From Alphaproteobacteria bacterium (GTDB taxonomy: Bacteria; Pseudomonadota; Alphaproteobacteria; UBA6615): a DNA stretch of 10,443 nucleotides. Every line of letters begins with the position of its first letter. The first letter of the stretch is position 1. The notes under the pieces are model-generated. The model saw only the letters and a list, made by a program, of their open reading frames with translations. It did not search any database and was not told the DNA's origin. The stretch lies in NCBI GenBank assembly GCA_029243445.1, contig JAQWSA010000110.1, forward strand, positions 1-10,443. The letters run 5' to 3'. Shown piece by piece: positions 1-6,501 of the stretch. A program made the position numbers and the translations under genes.

Positions 1-547
1 CAATTATCTGAGCCATAACTGGGTTGTTGTTATACTTAACTTTAACTTCCTTGATGTCCGCAAGGTCAGTTATGTGCTTGAAGGCTTTATTCATAACTTT
101 ATGCAGCTTATCCTCCTGCCCAATCTGTACTATGAAGCTATCGTGTACTGTTAAGATTGGCTTATTATTAAGTAGAAAATCTTTAATGACATATTCAACA
201 ATTTTAGCGTCAAGATTCATTAGCCCTAAACCTGCACCGGTACAGATCAAGTCAGCTATTTTAGGATGTGCTAACTTAATATCATTAAGTATTTTAGCTA
301 AGACTTTATCAGGAAACCTGAAGTTAACTTCACCTAATAAGTCGTAGTTAAACTCTGATCTAAATGCTTTATATAATTGCTCTTCTTTTGAAGCATTGAG
401 AGCTAATAGTAAGAGTTTTTTAACTATATCTCTAGCTACACTCTTATCTTCAATACCATCAACAGGTACTATCTCATAAGGGTCTTTATTAAACTTTTCC
501 CAGTAATCTATTCCTTTACGTGCATATGCTAACATTAATCCAATAAT
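1..547 (-). other. Phage/mobile-element-like C-terminal segment of the hybrid frame
   Basis: This part of the minus-strand frame (residues ~273-454) has no counterpart in PanE proteins. It contains GIDYW (284-288), DPYE (294-297), an alanine/leucine-rich helix, an IKLAHPKIAD segment, GLGLMNLDAKI, and TVHDSF with H407-D408-S409. From memory this order resembles a family of replication-associated or hypothetical proteins of phages and integrated elements, whose late HDS motif recalls motif C (HDE/HDS) of family A DNA polymerases and single-subunit phage RNA polymerases. Only the C-terminal portion is present, and the frame leaves the window before a stop. I infer a mobile-element origin; the molecular function is unknown. 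Confidence 0.5.
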
Positions 548-1363
548 ATGTTTTCCTTCTGTGCAATTACCTAATTCAATATCGCGCAGCATAGATGTAA
601 CGTATTTACTCTTTGGATCAGAAAAGAGAGTTTGGTAACTATCCATAAATTTTGTACTTGGCGGATAACCGCTGGCTTTAGCAACCTCGGATGTAATCTC
701 TAGCATATGCAGAAATAAATCAGTTCCCTCATCGGTAGAAATAATTTGCCCAGAGTTTGCACGCATCAGACAAGTCATGCTTGCAGCTGTAGATAGATGA
801 ACAAATTTTTCCCACATTTCCTGCATAATGTTTTCTGAATAAATTACATCCAGACCAACCGTTTTATCGAATTGTTGTATTATTTTTTCTAATCTATTAC
901 TTGGTCCGCCCTCTTGTTCACCTAGATGCAACCAGTGCCAATCATTTAAATGCTTTATAGTACCGTTTGAAAGTCGTTCAGCAGATAGCTTTATAGTCCC
1001 ACCAAGGACTTTTTCTTGGCCAAAAAATTGATTTAGGGTTTCAATGTGTCCGAGGCCGTTAAGTATTGGGAGTATAATTGCATCAGGAGCAAGAGCCGGA
1101 GCAACGTCGTGTATAGAACTTTCGAGGTCATAGGCCTTACAGGTTAGTATTACAAAATTATATATTGGTAAAAGCTCATCAACGTTAGTTGTAATTACTG
1201 CTGTATGGAGGTCACCAAATACAGAATGCAAAGTTAGTCCATTATGATCGAGTTGAGATTTCCGAGCATTTCTTACAAGGAAAGTTACATCAGCGCCTGC
1301 TTCATTTAAACGTCCTCCAATGTAGCCGCCTATAGCTCCAGCTCCTAGAACAAGAATTTTCAT
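1..1363 (-). CDS. PanE/ApbA-family oxidoreductase fused in frame to a mobile-element-type protein (partial, no stop in window)
   Basis: The frame runs without a stop from an ATG at 1361-1363 to the window edge (about 454 codons). Residues 1-~275 are a ketopantoate-reductase-like NAD(P)-dependent oxidoreductase: a Rossmann motif G7-x-G9-x-x-G12 right after the start, the CKAYDL lysine (K76), the helical-domain WEK lysine (K186), and the SMLRDIE...TEG segment (257-270) that normally comes ~40 residues before the end. The two asparagines that follow the catalytic lysine in true PanE are replaced (L190, A194), so the substrate may not be ketopantoate. From about residue 276-285 the sequence stops resembling PanE and resembles uncharacterised phage or integrative-element proteins (GIDYW...DPYE, then a late VHDSF motif at 406-410). 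The start is chosen because the Rossmann motif begins at residue 7; the only GGAG upstream lies 14 nt away. The fusion may be real or an assembly artefact. Confidence 0.75.
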   Translation of the reverse strand, partial: MKILVLGAGAIGGYIGGRLNEAGADVTFLVRNARKSQLDHNGLTLHSVFGDLHTAVITTNVDELLPIYNFVILTCKAYDLESSIHDVAPALAPDAIILPILNGLGHIETLNQFFGQEKVLGGTIKLSAERLSNGTIKHLNDWHWLHLGEQEGGPSNRLEKIIQQFDKTVGLDVIYSENIMQEMWEKFVHLSTAASMTCLMRANSGQIISTDEGTDLFLHMLEITSEVAKASGYPPSTKFMDSYQTLFSDPKSKYVTSMLRDIELGNCTEGKHIIGLMLAYARKGIDYWEKFNKDPYEIVPVDGIEDKSVARDIVKKLLLLALNASKEEQLYKAFRSEFNYDLLGEVNFRFPDKVLAKILNDIKLAHPKIADLICTGAGLGLMNLDAKIVEYVIKDFLLNNKPILTVHDSFIVQIGQEDKLHKVMNKAFKHITDLADIKEVKVKYNNNPVMAQII

Positions 1364-1432
1364 AGTTTGTATTTTAACTCCACTTATAAAATAAATAATT
1401 TAATAGTATATTAGTATTAACTGTGCACAACT

Positions 1433-1457
1433 TAACGCTAAATGGGCACGGGCGTTA
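1433..1457. repeat. Inverted repeat TAACGC / GCGTTA between the divergent panE-like and mscS genes
   Basis: TAACGC at 1433-1438 and GCGTTA at 1452-1457 form a perfect 6-bp inverted repeat separated by 13 nt. It lies in the 203-bp gap between the two divergent genes and has no T-tract, so it is more likely a protein-binding site than a terminator. The same hexamer GCGTTA occurs three times in the tRNA-Tyr leader. Function unknown. Confidence 0.35.
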
Positions 1458-1514
1458 GTTAAATATAAAGCAATAAATTAATTGATAAATTTTTGTATTA
1501 CGATGCTCATGATA

Positions 1515-1544
1515 TTGACATAATGGTTGCTTTCTAGATGTAAT
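1515..1544 (+). promoter_or_regulatory. Putative sigma-70 promoter of the MscS-family gene
   Basis: A consensus -35 TTGACA (1515-1520) is followed after 18 bp by TGTAAT (1539-1544, five of six matches to TATAAT). Transcription would start near 1551, leaving a leader of only ~16 nt before the ATG at 1567. A 6-bp inverted repeat, CTAGAT (1534-1539) and ATCTAG (1549-1554), brackets the -10 element and could be an operator. Confidence 0.6.
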
Positions 1545-1566
1545 TGTTATCTAGGGTATAAGAGAT

Positions 1567-2862
1567 ATGAGTGATTTAATAAATTTGAACTTTTTTAGAA
1601 ACCTTGTCATAGATGCAAATATCTGGATTGCGTCTGAAGTAATTACTGTTGCTGCCCTTTGGCAAGCTGGTGTAATTTTAATAACATTATTCATTGCCAA
1701 ACTTCTAACCCCGCCATGTCGCAGCTGTTTAGAACGTTTATCTATAAATGTTGTAGACGATTCAAAATTACGAATTGTTTGCACAACATTTATATCTGTT
1801 ATTACACCAACTATTTGGGTTTTACTTCTATGGGGAGCGGTAGAAGTTGCTGATACTACTTATTGGCCAAATAAATTAATTTCAATCGTAGTAAGTGCTG
1901 TTAACGCTGTAATTATAATTATATTTGTAGCAAAATTTGTAAATATAAAAGCTTACGTAAAACTATTTGCTATTATTATATCTTTGATAGCAATCCTTAA
2001 TATATTTGACCTTTTGCATCCGGCTCTAAATTTACTTGATGGTATTTCCGTACAAATTGGCGAAGTTAAATTAACTGTTTTGTCGGTTTCTAAAGGTCTG
2101 TTTTACTTAATTGTATTGCTTTGGCTTGCTAATTTATTTTCAAGAATCATTGAACGAAAAATAAACTCTCTGCCAAGTCTTACGCCATCAGTTCAGGTTC
2201 TTTTAACTAAATTTATAAAAATATTTTTAGTTGTAATTGCTGGCATGGTTGCAATAAATGCTGTGGGCGTAGACTTAACAGCTTTTGCAGTTTTTGGAGG
2301 AGCGCTAGGTGTTGGAATTGGTTTTGGCCTGCAGAAAATAGTTGCTAATTTTGTTAGTGGTATAATCTTATTGCTTGATAAGTCTATTAAACCAGGAGAT
2401 ACAATAGGGGTGTCTGGTACCTATGGCTGGATCCAATCTCTTGGTGCTCGTTATGTGTCTGTAGTCACTCGAGATGGTATTGAGCATTTGATTCCTAATG
2501 AGGAACTAATAACGACAAGAGTTGAAAACTGGTCATTCAGTAATCTTCGAATTAGACAGAAAATACCTATTGGAGTGTCTTATAATTCTGACATTCGTGA
2601 AGCTATTAATATTTGTTCTGAAGCAGCCCTCGAAAATTCACGAGTATTGGATACACCAAGTCCAATCTGTTTGTTAAAAGGATTTGGTGATAGTTCTGTT
2701 GATTTAGAGGTTCGATTTTGGGTGGTTGATCCACAAAATGGTTTAACCAATGTTAAAAGTGAAATTCTCCTAGATATATGGGACCGTTTTAATGCAAATG
2801 GTATAGAAATACCTTTCCCACAGCGTGATATACATTTAAAGACTGTTATTCCAGAAATATAA
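1567..2862 (+). CDS. MscS-family mechanosensitive ion channel
   Basis: A small-conductance mechanosensitive channel of the inner membrane that would open under membrane tension to release solutes in hypo-osmotic shock. At 431 residues it is longer than E. coli MscS (286): the N-terminal half adds extra hydrophobic helices (about 31-47, 75-92, 104-122, 131-149, 175-193) before the conserved core. The core has a helix at ~215-236 and the glycine/alanine-rich pore helix at ~243-268 (GGALGVGIGFGLQKIV then SGIILLLD). The beta domain follows, with KPGDTI, GWI and IPNEEL (309-314), then the C-terminal alpha/beta domain ending near FPQRDIHL. It is transcribed alone, diverges from the hybrid panE-like gene and converges on the exporter gene. 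The start is supported by the promoter ~20 bp upstream; ribosome-site match is weak (AGAGA). The family is clear; ion preference is not. Confidence 0.93.
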   Translation: MSDLINLNFFRNLVIDANIWIASEVITVAALWQAGVILITLFIAKLLTPPCRSCLERLSINVVDDSKLRIVCTTFISVITPTIWVLLLWGAVEVADTTYWPNKLISIVVSAVNAVIIIIFVAKFVNIKAYVKLFAIIISLIAILNIFDLLHPALNLLDGISVQIGEVKLTVLSVSKGLFYLIVLLWLANLFSRIIERKINSLPSLTPSVQVLLTKFIKIFLVVIAGMVAINAVGVDLTAFAVFGGALGVGIGFGLQKIVANFVSGIILLLDKSIKPGDTIGVSGTYGWIQSLGARYVSVVTRDGIEHLIPNEELITTRVENWSFSNLRIRQKIPIGVSYNSDIREAINICSEAALENSRVLDTPSPICLLKGFGDSSVDLEVRFWVVDPQNGLTNVKSEILLDIWDRFNANGIEIPFPQRDIHLKTVIPEI

Positions 2863-2919
2863 AAAACCGAAAAAAAATAACAGATTAATAATTATATAAA
2901 ATATTAATGATGTAATTAT

Positions 2920-3846
2920 TTAAGTTAAAAGGATTTTTATTTTTTTATTTAATCTTCCGTCAATCAGTGTCAATCCGACACCAATAAAAAACATTCCCAA
3001 AATATTTTGTAACGATATAGATTCACCCAGCACCATTATGCCCAGAAAGATAGCCGTAATCGGAACTAGAAAATTTACTAGCATTAAATTAGTAGCCCCA
3101 GCCGTTGCAAGAATACGAAAATATATTAGATAGGCTATAGCGGTGGAAAACACCCCTAAACTAATTATAGCCGCCCAAGAAATATTACTTGGAGGTGAAT
3201 AACTCCAGGGCTGATCAATTAGAATAATAGCAGGAAATAATATAATAGCTGAGGCTGTTACTTGTCCCGTAGCTATAACCAAAGGTGGTATTTTTTGTCT
3301 TGAATAACGTCGACCATAAATACTGGCTAGAGCATAAAGTATGGCTGCTAATACAATCGCTAATTGGCCTAGTAAGTTCTTTCCGATGTAGCCTAATAGA
3401 TCTGGGCCAAGCAGTATTATTACTCCCAGAAAACCCATTAAAATACCGATAAATCTGTTAATTGTTATTTTTTCATCGGCTGTATAGAAGTGAGCGCCAA
3501 TAACAGTGATTAATGGAGTCGTAGCAATTAAAATTGATGCTAAACCGCTTGTAATATGTGACTGTCCCCATGCTATTAATGAGAAGGGAATAGCACTATT
3601 AATAGTACCCATTATAAAAAAAGAGTACCAAACACTAGCTTTCTTCGGTATCTTTATTGAAGTTATAATTATTGTTAACCAAAGTACAAAGCTGGCAATT
3701 AATACCCTCAAAAAAGCAATTGTGAATGGCTGAAAATCTTCTACAGCAATACCCACGAATAAAAAAGATCCACCCCAAAATATAGATAATATTACTAATA
3801 AGCCCCACTGAAACGGGTTCATTGATTTTATCTGGCCGCTGGTCAT
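2920..3846 (-). CDS. EamA/DMT-superfamily transporter (RhaT/YdcZ-like permease)
   Basis: A 308-residue inner-membrane protein with two repeated EamA domains (about residues 15-143 and 158-297) and some ten hydrophobic helices. The first helix carries the family signature SIFWGGSFLFVGIA. The first domain also holds FLRVLIAS and GQSHITSGLASIL...TTP; the second holds YALASIYGRRYS, then YLIYFRILATAGAT and LVPITAIFLGIMVLGE, the classic helix 8-9 region. It ends in a short basic tail (NKKIKI). Such proteins usually export amino acids, metabolites or drugs; the substrate cannot be read from sequence. The ATG at 3844-3846 has AGGA 8 nt upstream; M9 is a possible alternative. The gene converges on mscS with 57 nt between stops, and only an AT-only hairpin lies between them. 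Confidence 0.92.
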   Translation of the reverse strand: MTSGQIKSMNPFQWGLLVILSIFWGGSFLFVGIAVEDFQPFTIAFLRVLIASFVLWLTIIITSIKIPKKASVWYSFFIMGTINSAIPFSLIAWGQSHITSGLASILIATTPLITVIGAHFYTADEKITINRFIGILMGFLGVIILLGPDLLGYIGKNLLGQLAIVLAAILYALASIYGRRYSRQKIPPLVIATGQVTASAIILFPAIILIDQPWSYSPPSNISWAAIISLGVFSTAIAYLIYFRILATAGATNLMLVNFLVPITAIFLGIMVLGESISLQNILGMFFIGVGLTLIDGRLNKKIKILLT

Positions 3847-3951
3847 AAATACTATCCTATTGATATTCTTTTAGTTTAGAGTGAACATTCATTAATCTGC
3901 AATTTATAATGATAGTGCTTAAATATTTATTAGTTTTATAGGCTAGTTATC

Positions 3952-3960
3952 TGCTATAAT
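3952..3960 (+). promoter_or_regulatory. Putative extended -10 promoter for the acidic hypothetical gene
   Basis: TGCTATAAT is a perfect extended -10 element (TG-n-TATAAT). No good -35 is visible upstream, as is common for extended -10 promoters. Transcription would start near 3967, giving a ~83-nt AT-rich leader to the ATG at 4050. Orientation and position fit this gene only. Confidence 0.45.
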
Positions 3961-4049
3961 TTTGTAGATTCTTTATTAATTAATAAAAAATTCACTAATA
4001 ATTAGTTCAATAAAAATGTTAAGTATTAATTTATAAGAAAGCGGCGGAT

Positions 4050-4436
4050 ATGAAAGAACCGTTAAATAGAACTGAGATTATTCGATTATTAAAAAACTTG
4101 GGAAGCTCTCAAGATGTTGATGTATTATCCGCTGCTCGCGATTTAAATCAACAAATTACCTCCTCTGGGCTCGACTGGGATGAACTGTTAATTCCTGAAG
4201 AAGAGCAAAGTTCACACGTTAGTGAAAATCACGAAGAAAAAGATATTATAGAGTCTAATGTCAAAGGTGATGTTAATTCTTCACTAACCTTAATTGAAAA
4301 AATTCTTTCTAACCCGGAGCGTTCCGATGCTCTCCGCGAGGAGTTAGAAGAGTATAAAAACGATATATCTAATGGTGATTTTACTGATGATGATCATAAA
4401 TATGTCCGAGCGCTGTTTGACAGATTATCTAAGTAA
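4050..4436 (+). CDS. Conserved acidic hypothetical protein (128 aa)
   Basis: I recognise no named family. The protein has two conserved-looking blocks. An N-terminal helical block (about 6-47) contains LLKNLGSSQDVDVLSAARDLNQQI and ends in SSGLDWDELLIP; a C-terminal helical block (about 79-128) contains LIEKILSNPERSDALREELEEYK and ends in FTDDDHKYVRALFDRLSK. Between them is a low-complexity acidic linker (50-75). There are no membrane segments or signal peptide, so it is probably cytosolic. The C-terminal pattern (an EEL-x-x-YK-x-DI-x-x-GDF string followed by YVRAL..RL) resembles, from memory, small uncharacterised proteins of alphaproteobacteria. The ATG is supported by the promoter and by helix 1 starting at once; the ribosome site is weak (GCGGCGGAT). 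It stands alone. Function unknown. Confidence 0.8.
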   Translation: MKEPLNRTEIIRLLKNLGSSQDVDVLSAARDLNQQITSSGLDWDELLIPEEEQSSHVSENHEEKDIIESNVKGDVNSSLTLIEKILSNPERSDALREELEEYKNDISNGDFTDDDHKYVRALFDRLSK

Positions 4437-4549
4437 ATACCTTAAGTCTAATTCCCAAGTTTATTATATTGATAAAAACTAATCTGATTTGCGTTTAATG
4501 AAACACTAATGATTTATTATAAAAGAAATTATTAGAAATCAGTTGGCTC

Positions 4550-4687
4550 TTAGTCTTCTTCATCTATTTTTGGTTTGTCTGATTCAACGTTTTGCGCTAG
4601 TTTGGCCTCTGCTTTAGCTGCCTTTTTTTCTGCTTTGCGTCTTTCCCGGTCCTGTTTTTCAAATTTATAATTTGTCTTGCGCGCCAT
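4550..4687 (-). CDS. Small basic/alanine-lysine-rich conserved protein, MARKTNY type (45 aa)
   Basis: A complete 45-codon gene, short enough to be missed by automatic calling. The ATG at 4685-4687 has a good ribosome site (AAAGGGA, about 5 nt upstream) and the stop is TAA at 4550-4552. The product starts MARKTNYKFEKQDRERR, continues as a charged Lys/Ala/Glu helix (residues ~10-30) and ends in an acidic tail (PKIDEED). Very similar short proteins starting MARK-x-NY-x-FE-(R/K)-x-x-R-E-(R/K) are widespread in alphaproteobacteria as uncharacterised proteins. The helix is probably a single charged alpha-helix; nucleic-acid or ribosome association is a guess. It converges on the acidic hypothetical gene. 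Confidence 0.75.
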   Translation of the reverse strand: MARKTNYKFEKQDRERRKAEKKAAKAEAKLAQNVESDKPKIDEED

Positions 4688-4891
4688 TTCGGTCCCTTTG
4701 CTTTAATACATATTGAGCGCAAAATCAGTCTTTTTGAGCCCACTGAAGTCGATTTAATACTTAATTCATAGAAACAAAATTTATTCAGAAACATGCCAAT
4801 AGGACAAATTCAATCATCATCCCCATTAGAAACCGGGATTAACTATGTTAAATAAACAATTATTTATTCGTCTACTTATTTCACTAATCTT

Positions 4892-5314
4892 TTAGTTTGA
4901 AGGTGCGTCGCATGACTCCGTACCCATTTCCGCTGGCACAGAAAATTCTAGGAGTTCAAAGGCATCAGATGTTCGTATTTCATTATGTGGCATAAACCCC
5001 GGTATATAGACAGAATCTCCCTCCTCTAAATGAATGGTCTCTCCATCGGAAAATTCAAGTTCTAACCAACCTTCAATCATGTAAACAAACTGACCTTCGC
5101 ACTTGTGATAGTGCCAGCCCGTAGGTTTTGATAATCCATTTGTAGCAGATGTCTTTTGTACACGCATTTTACCATTGCTACCATCCGTTACGCCAAGGTC
5201 GACGTATTCAAAAAAAGATCTACGACCTTTAACGATATTAGGCGCTGATTTTCGTGCCACAGCATATTTTTGTTCTTCATCTTTTTCGGCTACCATAGCT
5301 ACTTGACTATTCAT
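4892..5314 (-). CDS. Single-domain cupin protein
   Basis: A 140-residue small beta-barrel cupin, probably binding a divalent metal in the cytosol. Cupin motif 1 is at 66-83 (GWHYH with H68 and H70, then EGQFVYMIEG) and motif 2 at 99-111 (GDSVYIPGFMPHN with H110). The acidic ligand is unusual: E73 lies only two residues after H70, and the usual glutamate position is Q75. The domain is followed by LLEFSVPAEMG. The start is certain: GAGGAGG lies 6-7 nt before the ATG. The gene diverges from the 2-oxoglutarate oxygenase across 148 bp with two palindromes, which suggests shared control and perhaps a shared pathway. Single cupins may be isomerases, dioxygenases or sensors; nothing here decides which. 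Confidence 0.88.
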   Translation of the reverse strand: MNSQVAMVAEKDEEQKYAVARKSAPNIVKGRRSFFEYVDLGVTDGSNGKMRVQKTSATNGLSKPTGWHYHKCEGQFVYMIEGWLELEFSDGETIHLEEGDSVYIPGFMPHNEIRTSDAFELLEFSVPAEMGTESCDAPSN

Positions 5315-5342
5315 ATTAGTCCTCCTCGATGAACGGGCTGGT

Positions 5343-5356
5343 GTGATTTATATCAC
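5343..5356. promoter_or_regulatory. Palindromic operator, CRP/FNR-like (GTGAT-N4-ATCAC)
   Basis: GTGAT (5343-5347) and ATCAC (5352-5356) form a perfect 14-bp dyad. Read as TGTGA-N6-TCACT it matches the CRP consensus TGTGA-N6-TCACA at nine of ten arm bases. It sits 28 bp upstream of the cupin start, where the transcript from the putative minus-strand promoter (TTGCCG, 17 bp, TACCAT) would begin, a repressor-like position for the cupin. For the oxygenase it is about 105 bp upstream of the start codon. The regulator is not in the window. Confidence 0.5.
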
Positions 5357-5373
5357 TTATGGTAATGATCAGA

Positions 5374-5387
5374 TTGCCTGGCGGCAA
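5374..5387. promoter_or_regulatory. Second palindrome in the cupin/oxygenase control region (TTGCC-TGGC-GGCAA)
   Basis: TTGCC at 5374-5378 and GGCAA at 5383-5387 form a perfect 5-bp dyad around TGGC. It is markedly more GC-rich than its surroundings. On the minus strand it contains the putative -35 (TTGCCG) of the cupin promoter, so a bound protein would affect that promoter. It may be a regulator site or a chance hairpin. Confidence 0.4.
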
Positions 5388-5462
5388 GGGGATAGTGTCA
5401 TTTAGTAAAACATAATATAAAACCAAAGTTATAAAAATATATATATAAGGCTATGATACTTT

Positions 5463-6500
5463 ATGAGTGATTCTGTAAATTTAGAACTTAATAGTTATGA
5501 TGAAAGCGTACGTAGTGCTCCTCATATGGAACTGCCAGTTCTAGATTTATCACTCCTAGATTCACCAGACCTCACTAATGTTGAAAGTCTTGCAATAAGC
5601 CTAAGGGATATAATTAGCCAAATTGGTTTTCTATGTATTGTAAACCATAAGGTACCAGCAAATGTTATCACCAAAATGACAGAATTCTCTGAGAATTTTT
5701 TTTTATTACCTACAGAAGAAAAAAAAGCTCTCGCTATAAATCGGCATGAACGAGGTTACACAGCAATAAACATAGAGGTTGTAGAAGATAGTGCTATAGG
5801 TGGTAGTTCGAGAAATGACCTTAATGAGTCTTTTAATTTTGGAGTAGAATATCCCCCAAATGATCCTCGAGTATTGTCTGGTAAACGTATGTTTGCTGCT
5901 AATGTTTGGCCTAAATCTATCCCTGAATTCTCTTTGATTGCTAAAAGTTATATGTTTGAAATGGAGTGCCTTAGTAAAAGACTTTTGCCAATTTGGGCGA
6001 TTGCTTTAGGACTCAAGCCAGACTATTTTGACCATCTGTTTGATTGTGCACATTCCTACGTTCGTACTATACGGTATCCGCCAAGGCAGCATTTGGAAAA
6101 AGAAGAATTAGGTATACGTTCTCATTCAGATACGTCATTTGTAACCTTATTGCCTCCTGAAAATGAACCTGGTTTGCAAGTGATGGACGCAAATGGGACC
6201 TGGTTTTGGCCTGATTGTCCTCCAGGCGGGATAATTGTTAATTTCGGAATGTATCTAGAACGCCTGTCAAATGGAGTTGTACGTGCCACGCCCCATAGAG
6301 TTATACCACCTGTATCTGGGACACGCTATTCTATGCCGTTTTTTATGTGCCCCAATCTAGAAGCGGTAATTGACTGTTTACCAACTTGTTACAGTTCAAC
6401 AAATCCTCCAAACTATAAGCCGGAATCATTTTGGAGCTTTCATACAAATCATATGTCTAAAATTTACCCTCATTTTGCAGCAAAAGAAGACGAGTTATAG
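5463..6500 (+). CDS. 2-oxoglutarate/Fe(II)-dependent oxygenase, isopenicillin-N-synthase-like
   Basis: A 345-residue cytosolic non-haem iron oxygenase. It has the N-terminal DIOX_N-type region (about 22-130: MELPVLDLS, then IGFLCIVNHKVP and FFLLPTEEK) and a C-terminal double-stranded beta-helix (about 195-300). The iron triad is visible as H221-x-D223 (RSHSDTSFVTLL) and H278 (ATPHRV); R288-x-S290 (RYSMPFF) is the 2-oxoglutarate carboxylate site. All residues for activity are therefore present. Bacterial members oxidise varied small molecules and usually couple this to decarboxylation of 2-oxoglutarate; the substrate cannot be told. The ATG at 5463 follows AAGG at a rather long 12 nt. The gene diverges from the cupin gene and ends 1 nt before the stop of the DinB-fold gene on the other strand. 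Plant-hormone and ethylene-forming-type enzymes share this fold. Confidence 0.92.
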   Translation: MSDSVNLELNSYDESVRSAPHMELPVLDLSLLDSPDLTNVESLAISLRDIISQIGFLCIVNHKVPANVITKMTEFSENFFLLPTEEKKALAINRHERGYTAINIEVVEDSAIGGSSRNDLNESFNFGVEYPPNDPRVLSGKRMFAANVWPKSIPEFSLIAKSYMFEMECLSKRLLPIWAIALGLKPDYFDHLFDCAHSYVRTIRYPPRQHLEKEELGIRSHSDTSFVTLLPPENEPGLQVMDANGTWFWPDCPPGGIIVNFGMYLERLSNGVVRATPHRVIPPVSGTRYSMPFFMCPNLEAVIDCLPTCYSSTNPPNYKPESFWSFHTNHMSKIYPHFAAKEDEL

Positions 6501-6501
6501 T

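Noticed and set aside
24..347. A 107-codon plus-strand open frame at the left edge
   Set aside because: It lies opposite the longer minus-strand frame, which has recognisable motifs; the plus-strand product has none and lacks a ribosome site.
2885..2907. Inverted repeat TTAATA / TATTAA between mscS and the exporter gene as a terminator
   Set aside because: The stem is only A and T, with an 11-nt loop and no T-run, so it would be too weak for intrinsic termination.
4793..4855. A 20-codon plus-strand open frame starting MPIGQIQSS
   Set aside because: No ribosome site, no recognised family and short enough to be chance in AT-rich DNA.
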